In this document: one piece after another, positions 33,063 to 41,580 of the stretch
Numbering within the stretch: position 1 is the stretch's first letter
Layout: each line of letters starts with the position of its first letter
Source of the DNA: Streptomyces diastatochromogenes
Lineage (GTDB): Bacteria; Actinomycetota; Actinomycetes; Streptomycetales; Streptomycetaceae
Assembly (NCBI GenBank): GCA_001550305.1
Contig: LRTP01000268.1
Location: 1-49,391 of the forward strand
Length of the DNA: 49,391 nucleotides
Reading direction: 5' to 3'
Program-made: the position numbers and the translations under genes
The notes under the pieces: generated by a model
What the model saw: only the letters and a program-made list of their open reading frames with translations
What the model was told of the DNA's origin: nothing
Databases searched by the model: none

Positions 33063-33306
33063 TCACGGGAGCAACCGCCCGGCCACACCGCCCGATCCGC
33101 GAGGCCAGGTTTCCAGCACATCGAAGGCACGCATCGCCTCGCCTCGCCTCGTCTGCCACGATTTCCGCGGTCTCGGGGCTGGCCCGCCCACCGGGGGTGA
33201 GGTCCTGGACCGGCCGGAACAACACCCGGTGCACGGCCGCGACGAGCGCCGCCGCCATACGCGGGGTGACGCCGCCCGCCGCACTCACCGCAACATCACA
33301 GCCCAT
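33063..33306 (-). pseudogene. TetR-family regulator C-terminal remnant
   Basis: The minus strand reads GGVTPRMAAALVAAVHRVLF, then RPVQDLTPGGRASPETAEIVADEA, given here as two pieces, and after a frame change AMRAFDVLETWPRG. This matches the end of the ligand-binding domain of TetR/AcrR regulators (an R-L-AAL-VAAHR-LF--V--L pattern followed by RRAFDLLE). No DNA-binding domain is found. The match is moderate. Confidence 0.45.
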
Positions 33307-33485
33307 CAGGGAGTGGCGCGGCCCTGAGTGATGAATGCCATCAGTGGCCACGCGAAAGGGCTCATTGAGTTCCTCTCGGTTCGCCGACCGGCTGCGCCAT
33401 CGCCGGACCCCACGCTTCGACGTGAGGCCGCGGCCATCCCTTTCGTGCTGGGACAGCGCGAGAACGTGGAGGAAAGAGCAGAGCC

Positions 33486-33707
33486 ATGCGAGCACATCGC
33501 ACCAAGCGGGCCTTCGCCTGCGTCGCGGCCGGCTTCCTGCTGGCAGGCGGCACCGCAATCGGAGTGGCGGGCACGGCCGCAGCAGCGGCCCCCGCCACGA
33601 CGACCGTCTCGGTTACGGGCTGCTCGTGGCACAGCGGCTGGTACGACCGTTACCACCACTGGCACCAGGGCTATGGGGACTGCACCTCGAACGGGAACAA
33701 CCGCTGA
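33486..33707 (+). CDS. Small secreted His/Trp-rich peptide
   Basis: A 73-residue exported peptide. The signal peptide (FACVAAGFLLAGGTAIGVAG) ends at TAAAA-APA, near residue 34. The mature part of about 39 residues has two Cys (VTGCSW and GDCTSN) and HSGWYDRYHHWHQGYGD, rich in His, Trp and Tyr. A GGAGGAAAGAG ribosome site 9 bases before ATG 33486 makes it a convincing gene. The Cys pair could form a disulfide, and the His cluster could bind metal; both are inference. No family recognised. Confidence 0.75.
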   Translation: MRAHRTKRAFACVAAGFLLAGGTAIGVAGTAAAAAPATTTVSVTGCSWHSGWYDRYHHWHQGYGDCTSNGNNR

Positions 33708-33806
33708 CCTGCCCGCCGTCCGGGTGCTTGACGGACATGCGCTCCCTCTACGTTCGTTTGGTGCGGCCGGAACGTCGGATTTCGGGGGCTGCAGTCCGGT
33801 CTGGAA

Positions 33807-34682
33807 TCAGGCCCGCCGGGCGACGGCGACGCGGCCGGAGCGCAGCGACGTACGGCCCCGCATGCTGGACTCCAGGCGATTCGCGATGGCCAGCAGGTCT
33901 TCGTCGGAGACGACTCGCAGCCCGTATTCGGCGAGCAGGACCGCCATCTTCTGCGGCTTCCACAGGGAGCGCCACGGCTCGCTCGCCGTGACAGAGCTGT
34001 TCAGGACACGCGCGATCAGCCGGCCTGCGGAGGCCTTTACCGACGGGCCCTGGTAGTTGAGGACCAGCGCGCTCCCCGGCGCCGAACGGTCGGCGACCGC
34101 ACGTACCGTGGCGCGCACCTCGTCGTGTGTCAGGTACGGGACGACCCCCTCCCACAGCCAGGTCGTAGGCACGGACGCGTCGTGACCGGTGGCCTCAAGT
34201 GCGCTGCCCAGGTCGTCGGTCGCAAAGTCGACGGGCGCGAAGCGTACGGAACGTGCCACGACGGGCGGTGCGCCCGCCTCAGCAAGGCGTTCCTGTTTGT
34301 CCTGCTGGGAGGCCGGGTGATCGACCTCCCACACGTCCGTGTCCGCGAGCTCCGGCAGCCGCCACGCACGCGAGTCCAACCCGGCGCCGAGTACCACCAG
34401 CTGGGGAGTCCTGTGGCTGCGCACCGCGTCGTCGATCGCGACCGTACGCGGCACAACGACCTCCGCACAGGCCCGCACGCCCTCGTACGTCGCACGCGCC
34501 TTCCAGCCCGTGGAGGGAGTGCCTGCGCGCACCTCGTCCACAGGGGCCCTCTCCGGGGGCCGCAGCAGCCTCACCGCCACCGCGTCCGCGAACCGGCCCG
34601 CCGCAAGCCTGCCGTCCGCTGCCGCCCGCCCCTGACACACCAGGACCGCCGTACGGCTCGCCGTGCGCTCGATGTCGCTCAT
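33807..34682 (-). CDS. Class I SAM-dependent methyltransferase (leucine carboxyl methyltransferase-like)
   Basis: A 291-residue LCM-family (PF04072) protein. Motif I is QLVVLGAGLDSRAWRLP, followed by DVWEVDHPASQQDKQERL and RFAPVDFATDDLG; TTWLWEGVVPYLTHDEV is the family's motif IV region. Members methylate carboxyl or hydroxyl groups, often of specialised metabolites, but the substrate is unknown. ATG 34682 has no clear ribosome site. Just upstream, the imperfect palindrome TGGTAGTTAATACCA (34686-34700) is a possible operator or part of a promoter for a leaderless message. It is monocistronic among pseudogenes. Confidence 0.88.
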   Translation of the reverse strand: MSDIERTASRTAVLVCQGRAAADGRLAAGRFADAVAVRLLRPPERAPVDEVRAGTPSTGWKARATYEGVRACAEVVVPRTVAIDDAVRSHRTPQLVVLGAGLDSRAWRLPELADTDVWEVDHPASQQDKQERLAEAGAPPVVARSVRFAPVDFATDDLGSALEATGHDASVPTTWLWEGVVPYLTHDEVRATVRAVADRSAPGSALVLNYQGPSVKASAGRLIARVLNSSVTASEPWRSLWKPQKMAVLLAEYGLRVVSDEDLLAIANRLESSMRGRTSLRSGRVAVARRA

Positions 34683-34759
34683 GAGTGGTAGTTAATACCA
34701 TCCTCGTGCGGTGTACGGGCTGGGTGATTGCTCAGCGTTTGATCTTGTGTAGGTGCTGG

Positions 34760-35230
34760 TCAGCTGAGTCCGAGGAGCTTCAGCGGCCGGTCGAAGGGCC
34801 GGAAGGACATCTCCCGTACCCCGGCGGCGATGTTGCGGTGTCCGGCGGCGCGGAGCTGGTTGACGGCCACGTTGCACAGGGCGGCATGTTCTCCGGCCCA
34901 TGGCCGGTGCGGATGGTTGAGGCGTCCTCGCGGTGGGCGACGTCGCGGATGAAGTGCAGCCGGTTCTCGATACCCCACTGCGAACAGCCGAGCCCGGCCT
35001 GTACGAGCAGTTGCGCGCCGTGCCCTGGGAACAGGCCACGGCGAGGGTGGCGTCCCCGGCCGGATCGGCTCCGAGGAGGTCGGCCGGCCCGCCCGGGCAC
35101 ACCTGGCCCAGCACCCGGCGGATGGCCGCAGCCGAAGGCGCGATGCGCACCGCGAACGCGGTGACCCTGCGCGCTCCGAGGATCGCGAGGGTCCACTGGG
35201 GTGCCTCGGCGGCTTGATCAGACAGACGGT
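34760..35230 (-). pseudogene. ISAs1-family transposase remnant with internal deletion
   Basis: The N-terminal half reads EAPQWTLAILGARRVTAFAV, then RIAPSAAAIRRVLGQVCPGG and LLGADPAGDATLAV. The C-terminal half, in other frames, reads QWGIENRLHFIRDVAHREDA, RTGHGPENM and ends FRPFDRPLKLLGLS. Both match ISAs1-family transposases. The catalytic middle is reduced to a short piece, and several frameshifts are needed. Inactive. Confidence 0.8.
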
Positions 35231-35281
35231 GGTGGCAGACTGACGGCACATCGAAGGTCCGGTGGTGTACGGCGACTTGCT

Positions 35282-35440
35282 ATGGCCACCCATCCGCAAC
35301 GGAGCTTCGTTGCGTCCGGCACGCCCCACCTGGCCACTGCGATCAAGCGTTCGGCGGCCGATGCCAAGGCCACCAACATCGTGGCCGACCTGGCCGCGGG
35401 CGCGGACAGCATCGACGACTGGCCGCGCACACCCCGCTGC
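35282..35440 (+). pseudogene. Possible IS1380-family transposase fragment
   Basis: The plus strand reads KATNIVADLAAGADSIDD, which resembles the KV-S-VAGM-AGADSIDD segment of IS1380-family transposases, preceded by a plausible but poorly matching N-terminus. Similarity stops right after. Only about 18 residues support it. Confidence 0.45.
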
Positions 35441-35537
35441 TGCCCGGCTCCGGCGCGCAGGCGTGCATCGACGCCGGCTCCACCCACAAACGCGTCTGCG
35501 GCAGCAGGTGCGCCGCCGGCCGGCCGTTGCCCCTCGG

Positions 35538-36128
35538 TCAGACGGTGGTGACCACTTGCGCGTATGCCAGACGTGGGGAGCGCGTGAACCACGCGTTCTC
35601 GCCCGGCCTGCCGATGTTGACGACGACGAGAACCGAGTGCTCACCGTCGCTGAAGAACTCCTTGTCGATGCCCTCGGCGTCGAAGCCGGTCATCGGTCCT
35701 GCGGACAGGCCGGCGGCGCGGACGCCGATGATGAAGTAGCCGACCTGCAGGAGCGCGTTGAGCTTCGCGGACCGCTCGCGCACCGCACGCTCGGCGAAGA
35801 GACTCTTGGCCTGTGGGAAGTGCGGGAACTGGCTGGGCAGTTCCTCGTGGAACTCATTGTCCGCGGCGAGGACGGCGACGAGCGGGGCGGCCGCGGTCTT
35901 CTTGCGGTTGCCCTCGGACATGTGCTCGCCCAGGCGCTCGCGCGCCTCGGCGGAACGGACCAGCACGATACGCAGCGGCTGCTGGTTCATCGAGGTGGGG
36001 CCGTACTTGACCAGGTCGTAGATGGCCTCGATCTGGTCGTCCGTCACCGGATCGTCGGTGAAGGTGTTGGCGGTCCGTGCCTCCCGGAACAGGAGGTCCT
36101 GGGCGGCGGGGTCGAGGGCGAGGGACAT
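35538..36128 (-). CDS. Nitroreductase-family protein (RutE/HadB-like)
   Basis: A 196-residue FMN-dependent oxidoreductase. The family segments are LFREARTANTFTDDPVTDDQ, YGPTSMNQQPLRIVLVRS (flavin-binding), and GLSAGPMTGFDAEGIDKEFF. The overall pattern is that of RutE-type malonic semialdehyde reductases and related NADH-dependent nitroreductases. ATG 36128 follows AAGAGG. A small membrane protein gene lies 10 bases upstream on the same strand, so they are co-transcribed. The physiological substrate cannot be fixed; reduction of an enal, semialdehyde or nitro compound is possible. Confidence 0.9.
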   Translation of the reverse strand: MSLALDPAAQDLLFREARTANTFTDDPVTDDQIEAIYDLVKYGPTSMNQQPLRIVLVRSAEARERLGEHMSEGNRKKTAAAPLVAVLAADNEFHEELPSQFPHFPQAKSLFAERAVRERSAKLNALLQVGYFIIGVRAAGLSAGPMTGFDAEGIDKEFFSDGEHSVLVVVNIGRPGENAWFTRSPRLAYAQVVTTV

Positions 36129-36138
36129 GGTGAACCTC

Positions 36139-36636
36139 TTACGGTTGAGTGTCTGTGGCTTCTCGGTGATGGCGAACCGCGAAGCAGAGGAACTGGGCGC
36201 TGACACCCAGCAGGTACACGGCGGTCGTGGCCGTCCCGACGAGCCCCCACAGGAGGGGCCCTGAACAGCACCGGGTCAGCAACAGGCTGGCCAGCGCGGC
36301 GCAAGCCGCCATGGGCAGGTGGAAGGCCGCCCAGATCCGCGTGCCGGCCGGGGCGGACCGCTCCGGCGTCATGGGGGCACCGCCGTGTGCGACAGCGGCC
36401 AACGCGACGAAGGCGAGCGTCGCGCCGGCGAGGAGCGCCAGGACGTCGGCTGCCCCCGGGGCGCCGCGATCGGACGACGTCACCGCGGTGGCGGTCCACA
36501 GCGCCAGGGTGTACCCGTGCGGGGCCGCGCTGGCGGTCACAACGGCCCGGAGCCGGCCGCGGTATCCGCGCTGCGGCCCCGTACGGGCAGCGGGCCCGGC
36601 CGCCCTGGGCCGCGGTCGGCTATCCGTCCGCGACAT
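36139..36636 (-). CDS. Small membrane protein
   Basis: A 165-residue protein with three or four transmembrane segments: ADVLALLAGATLAFVALAAV, FHLPMAACAALASLLLTRCC and LLWGLVGTATTAVYLLGVSA, after a basic N-terminus. No family assigned with confidence; the arrangement resembles short actinobacterial membrane proteins without known role. The start at ATG 36636 has AAGG about 13 bases upstream; a GTG near the SAAPHGYTL segment is an alternative. Its 5' end overlaps the 3' end of the oxidoreductase remnant, so the three once formed one operon with the nitroreductase. Confidence 0.65.
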   Translation of the reverse strand: MSRTDSRPRPRAAGPAARTGPQRGYRGRLRAVVTASAAPHGYTLALWTATAVTSSDRGAPGAADVLALLAGATLAFVALAAVAHGGAPMTPERSAPAGTRIWAAFHLPMAACAALASLLLTRCCSGPLLWGLVGTATTAVYLLGVSAQFLCFAVRHHREATDTQP

Positions 36637-36853
36637 GGATGACGGCCTTGCCACGCGGGTGCTCCTTCTCGGGCGGCGCGGCGGTACCGGCAAGGGCGCC
36701 GCCGGGGTGCAGAGGGCCCCAGGGCCGGGTGCGGGTGTCCCCGCCCGCCGTGTCGCGTACGACGTCCACCTCGGCCACTTCGAACCGGTGGTCTTGGGCG
36801 AGTTGTTCGGGGCCTTCGCGTCGGTGAGCGCGTACTGCGCGCATCGCGTTCAT
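36620..36853 (-). pseudogene. MDR-type (quinone/zinc-type) oxidoreductase reduced to its ends
   Basis: A perfect AGGAGGTGA ribosome site precedes ATG 36853. The frame starts MNAMRAVRAHRREGPEQL, like the N-terminus of medium-chain NADP-dependent oxidoreductases, then jumps to VDVVRDTAGGDTRTRPWG (the DVVLDTVGGDT motif far downstream in that family), GPLHPGGAL and finally HPRGKAVIHVADG, a typical C-terminus. Two in-frame deletions have removed most of the catalytic and Rossmann domains, leaving a 77-codon open frame. It may still be translated but cannot be an MDR enzyme. Confidence 0.7.
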
Positions 36854-36989
36854 GAGGCGGTCACCTCCTGATGAATGGCGCTGCCGTGCCAAAGACCACG
36901 CCGTTGCGTCCAGCATCACGGTGGTGCCGGAGTCAGGCGTCACCCATTCAAGGGATCCTTGCCGCCGTGTTCTGCGGTCGGTGCGCCGC

Positions 36990-39845
36990 TCAGCCGGCCC
37001 CGTCGGCGCTGATTTCCCGCTCGATCGCCAGCCGGGTCAGCTCGACCCGCGAGTTGATGCCGAGCTTGGTGAAGATGTGCTTCATATGCGTGTTGACGGT
37101 GTGCACGGACACGTAGAGCCGGTCGGCGATGGCCCGGTTGGTGAGTCCCTCGACGACGAGCGGGATCAGTTTCCGCTCGGATTCGGTCAGGCTCCCCAGC
37201 CCCTGGGGGCCGGCCGTGTGGTTGCGCACGGGGCCGGTGCGCACGCCGAGCCGGCGCAGGCGCCGCCTGATCCGTTCTTGGTCGCGCCCGGCTCCCGAGG
37301 CCGATGCCAGCCGGCCGGCTTCTTCGAAGTACGGGATCGCCGGCGTCGTGTCGGCCGATGCCGCCATGAGCTCGCCGAGGTCCTCGCAGGCCGCTGCCAG
37401 GGCCAGCGGCCTGCCGGTGCTCCGGTAGCCGGTGATGGCGGACGCCAGTGCGCGGGGGTCGCGGTGGAGCAGGCCGTCCACGTGGGTGCGGACTGCCCCG
37501 ATGATCTGCCGGCTCTCGTCCTGCGCGGTCAGGCTGCGCAGTGCGCCGGACACGGCCTGCGCGAGCGACGGGTCCTTGTCGCGGAGCGCGATGCGCACGA
37601 TCCCGGGCCAGTGGGACGGAGGTACGGCGAGCAGCCGCGTCGGCTCACGGCTTTGGAAGCTTGCCGTGAGTGCCGCCGCCGCTTCGCCGTCTTCGCCCTC
37701 CGCGTCCGCCAGGCCGGCGCGCACGAGAGACACCCAAGGGCCGTAGCGCTGCGTCGTGTTCGTGCCGGAACCGGTTTCGGCGGCGCGGAGGTGGTCCTTG
37801 GCCTTGGCGAGGTCACCGCGTCTGATCTCCACCAATGCCAGTACGGAGCGGGCCTGCGGATTCGGCAGAGTGATCTCGAGTTCGCCCGCCACCATCAGGC
37901 TGGCCTCGGCTTCCACGGCCGCGTCGTCCAGCGCTCCCTGTTCGAGGAGTGCGCAGGCCCGGGCGGCATGCCAGTGGGGTAGTGACCAGCCCAGGCCCAG
38001 CGCTTCCGCTTCGCGCTGTCCCTCCCGCAGGACCCGCTCGGTGTCCGCGAGCCGGTCGGTGGCGGTCAGCACGGTGGCCAGCCACAGCGCCGGGATGCGC
38101 GGGGGCCGCAGGTAGAGTGCGGCGGACTGGGTGCCTGCGCGCCGGGTGGCTTCCTCCGCGAGTTCGAGGGCGCGGGCCAGGCGCCCACGGTAGAAGGACG
38201 TCTGCGACTGGAACACCATGGCGCTGACGACGACGGCCGGGTCATGGCTGCGATAGGAGGCCTCGACCAGCCAGGGGCCGGTCTGCTCGGCAGCGGTGAT
38301 GTCTCCGAGGTACACGTGGCCCGTCGCCTTGGTCTTCAGCAGCCGCACGCGCAAGTCGGGCGGCAGCGCGGGAAGGTCCAGCGCCTGCTGGAGATGTGTC
38401 ATCGCGGCGGCGTCGTCGCCGGCGGCCTGGTGGATCTCGGCGGCCACCAGGCGCAGGTGTGCCTCCTGCAGTGGCTCGAGGCCTTCCGGCAGGGTGGTGT
38501 CGACCAGGTCGAGCGCCTCGTGGATGCGGCGGGTCCGGCCGAGGTACTCGGCGGCGTCGGTCAGCAGGGTGATACGGCGCCCATCGTGTGGGGGCAGCAG
38601 TCCGGCGACCCGCTGGGCCAGGTCCGCGGCCGCGTCGGGGGCCGACGACGACAGTTCCCGTACGGCGGTGGTCAGCGTGGTCACGGCATCGTCGTCGACC
38701 GGGCCGCCCGACATGACGACGTGCCAGGCCACCTCGGCCGATCGTGCTCCGATGCCGCGCAGGCTGTCGGCCGCTTCCCGGTGCAGAGCGGTCCGTACGG
38801 CCAGGGGGAGGTTCTCGTGGACGGCCTGCCGGATGAGGTCGTGGCGGAAGGCGAGTCGCGGGCCGTCGGCCGAGAGCAGACCGGCGTTCAGGGCGGCCTC
38901 GACGCCCGACAGCAGGCTGCCGACCTGTCTGCCGAGCATGCGGGCGGCCGTGCCGAGGTCGAATTCGCGGCCGAGGACGGATCCGATCTGGAGCAGGCGT
39001 ACGGCGTCGTCCGGGAGCCGGTCCAGGCGCGCGGCGATACTCCGCCGGAAACTGACGGGGATGCCGTCGTGCAGGAGGCCCGCCTCGCCCGCCTCCATTT
39101 TGGCGGCATCCGTGTCGGCGAACGCGCGCACCAGTTCAATCGCCAGGAAGGGATTGCCCGCGACGGCTCGCAGGAGCCTGGCCAGGCCGGGTGACGGCCT
39201 CGCTCCGAGAACGTCGGCCGCGATGTCCTGCAGTTCCTGCTGTGGCAGGGGGCCGAGGGTGAGCCATCGGGCTCCGAGGCGCTCGAGGTCCTCCCGCACT
39301 CTGGCCACGGTCGGACGCTCGGTGTCCGACCGTACGGCCAGCACCCACAGGATCCGTGAAGCGGCCAGTCGTCCAGGCAGGGTGCGGAGGACGAAGAGCG
39401 TGGCCGGGTCCGCCCATTGCGCGTCATCCACGAGGACGGCCACCGGGGCGTGCTGAGCCCGGTCCTCCAGAGCGTCCGTGATGCTGTCCAGCAGCCAGAG
39501 CCGCTGGTCGTCGGTGGCTGCGGCGGCTCGGTTGGAACCGTCGGAGGAGTGCAGGGCGGACTGCAGTGCGGCTCCTGCCGCGTACTGGTCGAGCTCGTCG
39601 GCCCGTACCGACACCACGTCGAACCCGGACCGTCGCGCCATCTCGTCCAGTTCCGCGAGCAGCCGGCTCTTGCCGACGCCAGGCGTGCCTTCCACGACGA
39701 CGCAGGCGCCCCGTCCGCCACGTACCGTGTCCAGGGCTTCACGGACAGCCGTGATCTCGCGGTCCCGTCCCCGCAGGCGCAGGCCGGTCATGGCCTGGTT
39801 CCCACGCCCGCCTGCCTGGTCGTCGGCGGGGTCTGTGCTGCTCAT
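36990..39845 (-). CDS. LAL-type LuxR-family regulator (AAA+ ATPase plus C-terminal HTH), first
   Basis: A large ATP-binding regulator of 951 residues. Walker A EGTPGVGKS is at about 52-60 and Walker B VAVLVDDAQWADP near 125. A long TPR-like helical region follows (about 380-850). The C-terminus is a LuxR/GerE helix-turn-helix, LTESERKLIPLVVEGLTNR and SVHTVNTHMKHIFTKLGINS. The ATG at 39845 is the first after a stretch lacking family similarity; 39791 is an alternative, and neither has a good ribosome site. It is divergent from the HpaB-type monooxygenase, 159 bases away, and is its likely regulator, probably sensing an aromatic effector with ATP. Confidence 0.9.
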   Translation of the reverse strand: MSSTDPADDQAGGRGNQAMTGLRLRGRDREITAVREALDTVRGGRGACVVVEGTPGVGKSRLLAELDEMARRSGFDVVSVRADELDQYAAGAALQSALHSSDGSNRAAAATDDQRLWLLDSITDALEDRAQHAPVAVLVDDAQWADPATLFVLRTLPGRLAASRILWVLAVRSDTERPTVARVREDLERLGARWLTLGPLPQQELQDIAADVLGARPSPGLARLLRAVAGNPFLAIELVRAFADTDAAKMEAGEAGLLHDGIPVSFRRSIAARLDRLPDDAVRLLQIGSVLGREFDLGTAARMLGRQVGSLLSGVEAALNAGLLSADGPRLAFRHDLIRQAVHENLPLAVRTALHREAADSLRGIGARSAEVAWHVVMSGGPVDDDAVTTLTTAVRELSSSAPDAAADLAQRVAGLLPPHDGRRITLLTDAAEYLGRTRRIHEALDLVDTTLPEGLEPLQEAHLRLVAAEIHQAAGDDAAAMTHLQQALDLPALPPDLRVRLLKTKATGHVYLGDITAAEQTGPWLVEASYRSHDPAVVVSAMVFQSQTSFYRGRLARALELAEEATRRAGTQSAALYLRPPRIPALWLATVLTATDRLADTERVLREGQREAEALGLGWSLPHWHAARACALLEQGALDDAAVEAEASLMVAGELEITLPNPQARSVLALVEIRRGDLAKAKDHLRAAETGSGTNTTQRYGPWVSLVRAGLADAEGEDGEAAAALTASFQSREPTRLLAVPPSHWPGIVRIALRDKDPSLAQAVSGALRSLTAQDESRQIIGAVRTHVDGLLHRDPRALASAITGYRSTGRPLALAAACEDLGELMAASADTTPAIPYFEEAGRLASASGAGRDQERIRRRLRRLGVRTGPVRNHTAGPQGLGSLTESERKLIPLVVEGLTNRAIADRLYVSVHTVNTHMKHIFTKLGINSRVELTRLAIEREISADGAG

Positions 39846-39893
39846 GGGGCAAGCATGGCTCACAGCCGTATCCGCCCTCAACGCCGGTTTCCC

Positions 39894-39924
39894 GGTGATC
39901 GCCCCTTTCACCCGGGTGATTGCC
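39894..39924. promoter_or_regulatory. Direct repeat, candidate LAL regulator site
   Basis: GGTGATCGCC (39894-39903) and GGTGATTGCC (39915-39924) differ at one position and are 21 bases apart, two helical turns. They lie between the divergent LAL regulator and HpaB-type monooxygenase genes, about 80 bases before the latter. Confidence 0.5.
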
Positions 39925-40004
39925 GGCCGTGCGCCGTCCTGTCACCCCGTCGCGACGCATGCTCCGTGCCATCCGGATCTCTTGCCCCTGGAGAGGAGCA
40001 CGAC

Positions 40005-41534
40005 GTGCGTACAGGCAAGGAATACCTGGCAGCGCTGAACGACGGCCGCAAGGTGTGGGTGGGTGACGAACTCGTCGACAACGTGGCCACGCACCCGAAG
40101 ACCAGGGCGTACGCCCAGAGCCTCGCGGCCTTCTACGACCTGCACCACCGCCCGGACCTCCAGGACGTCATGACGTTCGTGGACGAGGGTGGCGTCCGGC
40201 GGTCCATGACGTGGTTCCAGCACCGCTCCAAGGCGGACCTGCGGCGTAAGCGGCACTACCTGGAGACGGTGCAGCGGGAACTCGGCGGCGGGGCGATCCC
40301 GCGCACACCGGATGTCAACAACTACGTCCTGCTGACCTACATCGACGACCCGGAGCCCTGGAGCAGCCAGTCCGTCGGGACCGACGGGAGGGACCTCACC
40401 GAGGGGATCCTCGACTTCTGGAACGTGGTGCGGGACGGCGACCTCAACGCGACGCCGGCGTTCGTCGACCCGCAGGCGGACCGCTCGCGCGATTCCGCAC
40501 AGGCCGAGTCGCCTGCCCTGCGGGTGGTCGCCACCTCGGACGAGGGCATCACCGTGCGGGGTGTGAAGGCGATCAGTACCGGCGCGGCCTTCGGGGACTG
40601 GATCCACATCGGCGTCTTCTACCGTCCCGGAATCGTCGCGGAACAGATCATCTACGGGGCGGTGAAGCCCGACACTCCCGGGGTCACCATCATCTGCCGG
40701 GAGAGCAACGTCCGCGACGGTGAGCAGGTGGAGCACCCGCTCGCCTCGCAGGGTGACGAGCTGGACAGTGTCATCGTGTTCGAGGACGTGCTCATCCCCT
40801 GGAACCGTGTCTTCCACATCGGTAACCCCCAGCACGCGTCGCTGTACCCGCAGCGTGTCTTCGACTGGCTGCACTACCACTCGCTGGTGCGTGCGACGGT
40901 GAAGGCCGAGCTGATGCTCGGCCTGGCCCTGCTGATCACCGAGCACATCGGCACGTACCAGCTGCCGCCGGTCCAGGCCCGGGTCGCCCGGTTCGCCGGC
41001 TTCCACCAGACGCTCAAGGCGCATACGGTCGGTTCGGAGGACGAGGGGTTCTTCACTCCCGGCGGCATCTTCAAGCCGAACGTCCTGATGTTCGACTTCG
41101 GGCGGGCGTACTACATCGAGCACATCACCGACATGGTCCACGAGCTCCTCGACCTGTCCGGTCGTGCCGCGCTCATCTACCCCACCGAGGGGCAGTGGCA
41201 GCAGCCCGAACTGCGGCCGTGGCTGGAGGCGCTGCAGACCGGACCGGTCGGCAGGCCCTACGACCGGCTGAAGATCAGCCGGGTGATCCGCGACATGTTC
41301 CTGTCCGACTGGGGCGACCGCATCAGCACCTTCGAGAACTTCAACGGCACGCCCCTGCTGGCCATCCGCAGCCTCACCATGAAGCGCGCCGAGATGTCCC
41401 CGAGCGGCAGCATGGCGGACCTCGCGCGCAAGGTCTGCGGCATCGAGAGCGTGAACGACGAGGAGGAGACCGTGTACAAGGCTCAGGCGAACTACGCCCG
41501 ACGCCAGGACGCATCCCGCCAGGACGCCTCCTAG
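40005..41534 (+). CDS. HpaB-type FADH2-dependent phenol monooxygenase
   Basis: A 509-residue group D flavin monooxygenase of the 4-hydroxyphenylacetate 3-hydroxylase family. The N-terminal domain begins RTGKEYLAALNDGRKVW. The FAD/active-site region includes VNNYVLLTYIDDPEPW and ISTGAAFGDWIHIGVF; the C-terminal four-helix part has YYIEHITDMVHELLDLSGR. It uses reduced flavin made by a separate reductase, which is present at 43919-44407. With an intradiol hydroxyquinol-type dioxygenase and a maleylacetate reductase nearby, the best guess is hydroxylation of resorcinol (or a related phenol such as 4-nitrophenol or a chlorophenol) to hydroxyquinol. The GTG start at 40005 has GAGAGGAG 7-14 bases upstream. 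Regulated probably by the divergent LAL protein. Confidence 0.9.
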   Translation: MRTGKEYLAALNDGRKVWVGDELVDNVATHPKTRAYAQSLAAFYDLHHRPDLQDVMTFVDEGGVRRSMTWFQHRSKADLRRKRHYLETVQRELGGGAIPRTPDVNNYVLLTYIDDPEPWSSQSVGTDGRDLTEGILDFWNVVRDGDLNATPAFVDPQADRSRDSAQAESPALRVVATSDEGITVRGVKAISTGAAFGDWIHIGVFYRPGIVAEQIIYGAVKPDTPGVTIICRESNVRDGEQVEHPLASQGDELDSVIVFEDVLIPWNRVFHIGNPQHASLYPQRVFDWLHYHSLVRATVKAELMLGLALLITEHIGTYQLPPVQARVARFAGFHQTLKAHTVGSEDEGFFTPGGIFKPNVLMFDFGRAYYIEHITDMVHELLDLSGRAALIYPTEGQWQQPELRPWLEALQTGPVGRPYDRLKISRVIRDMFLSDWGDRISTFENFNGTPLLAIRSLTMKRAEMSPSGSMADLARKVCGIESVNDEEETVYKAQANYARRQDASRQDAS

Positions 41535-41543
41535 CAGGATGCC

Positions 41544-41580
41544 GGGGCCCGGGTCAGAGCACACCGCACTCCCGGGCCCT
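41544..41580. terminator. Hairpin terminator between convergent genes
   Basis: GGGCCCGGG (41545-41553) pairs with CCCGGGCCC (41571-41579), extended by a G-T pair, around a 17-base loop. The 3' arm covers the last codons of the LAL gene on the minus strand, so it mainly ends the monooxygenase transcript and may act both ways. Confidence 0.7.
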
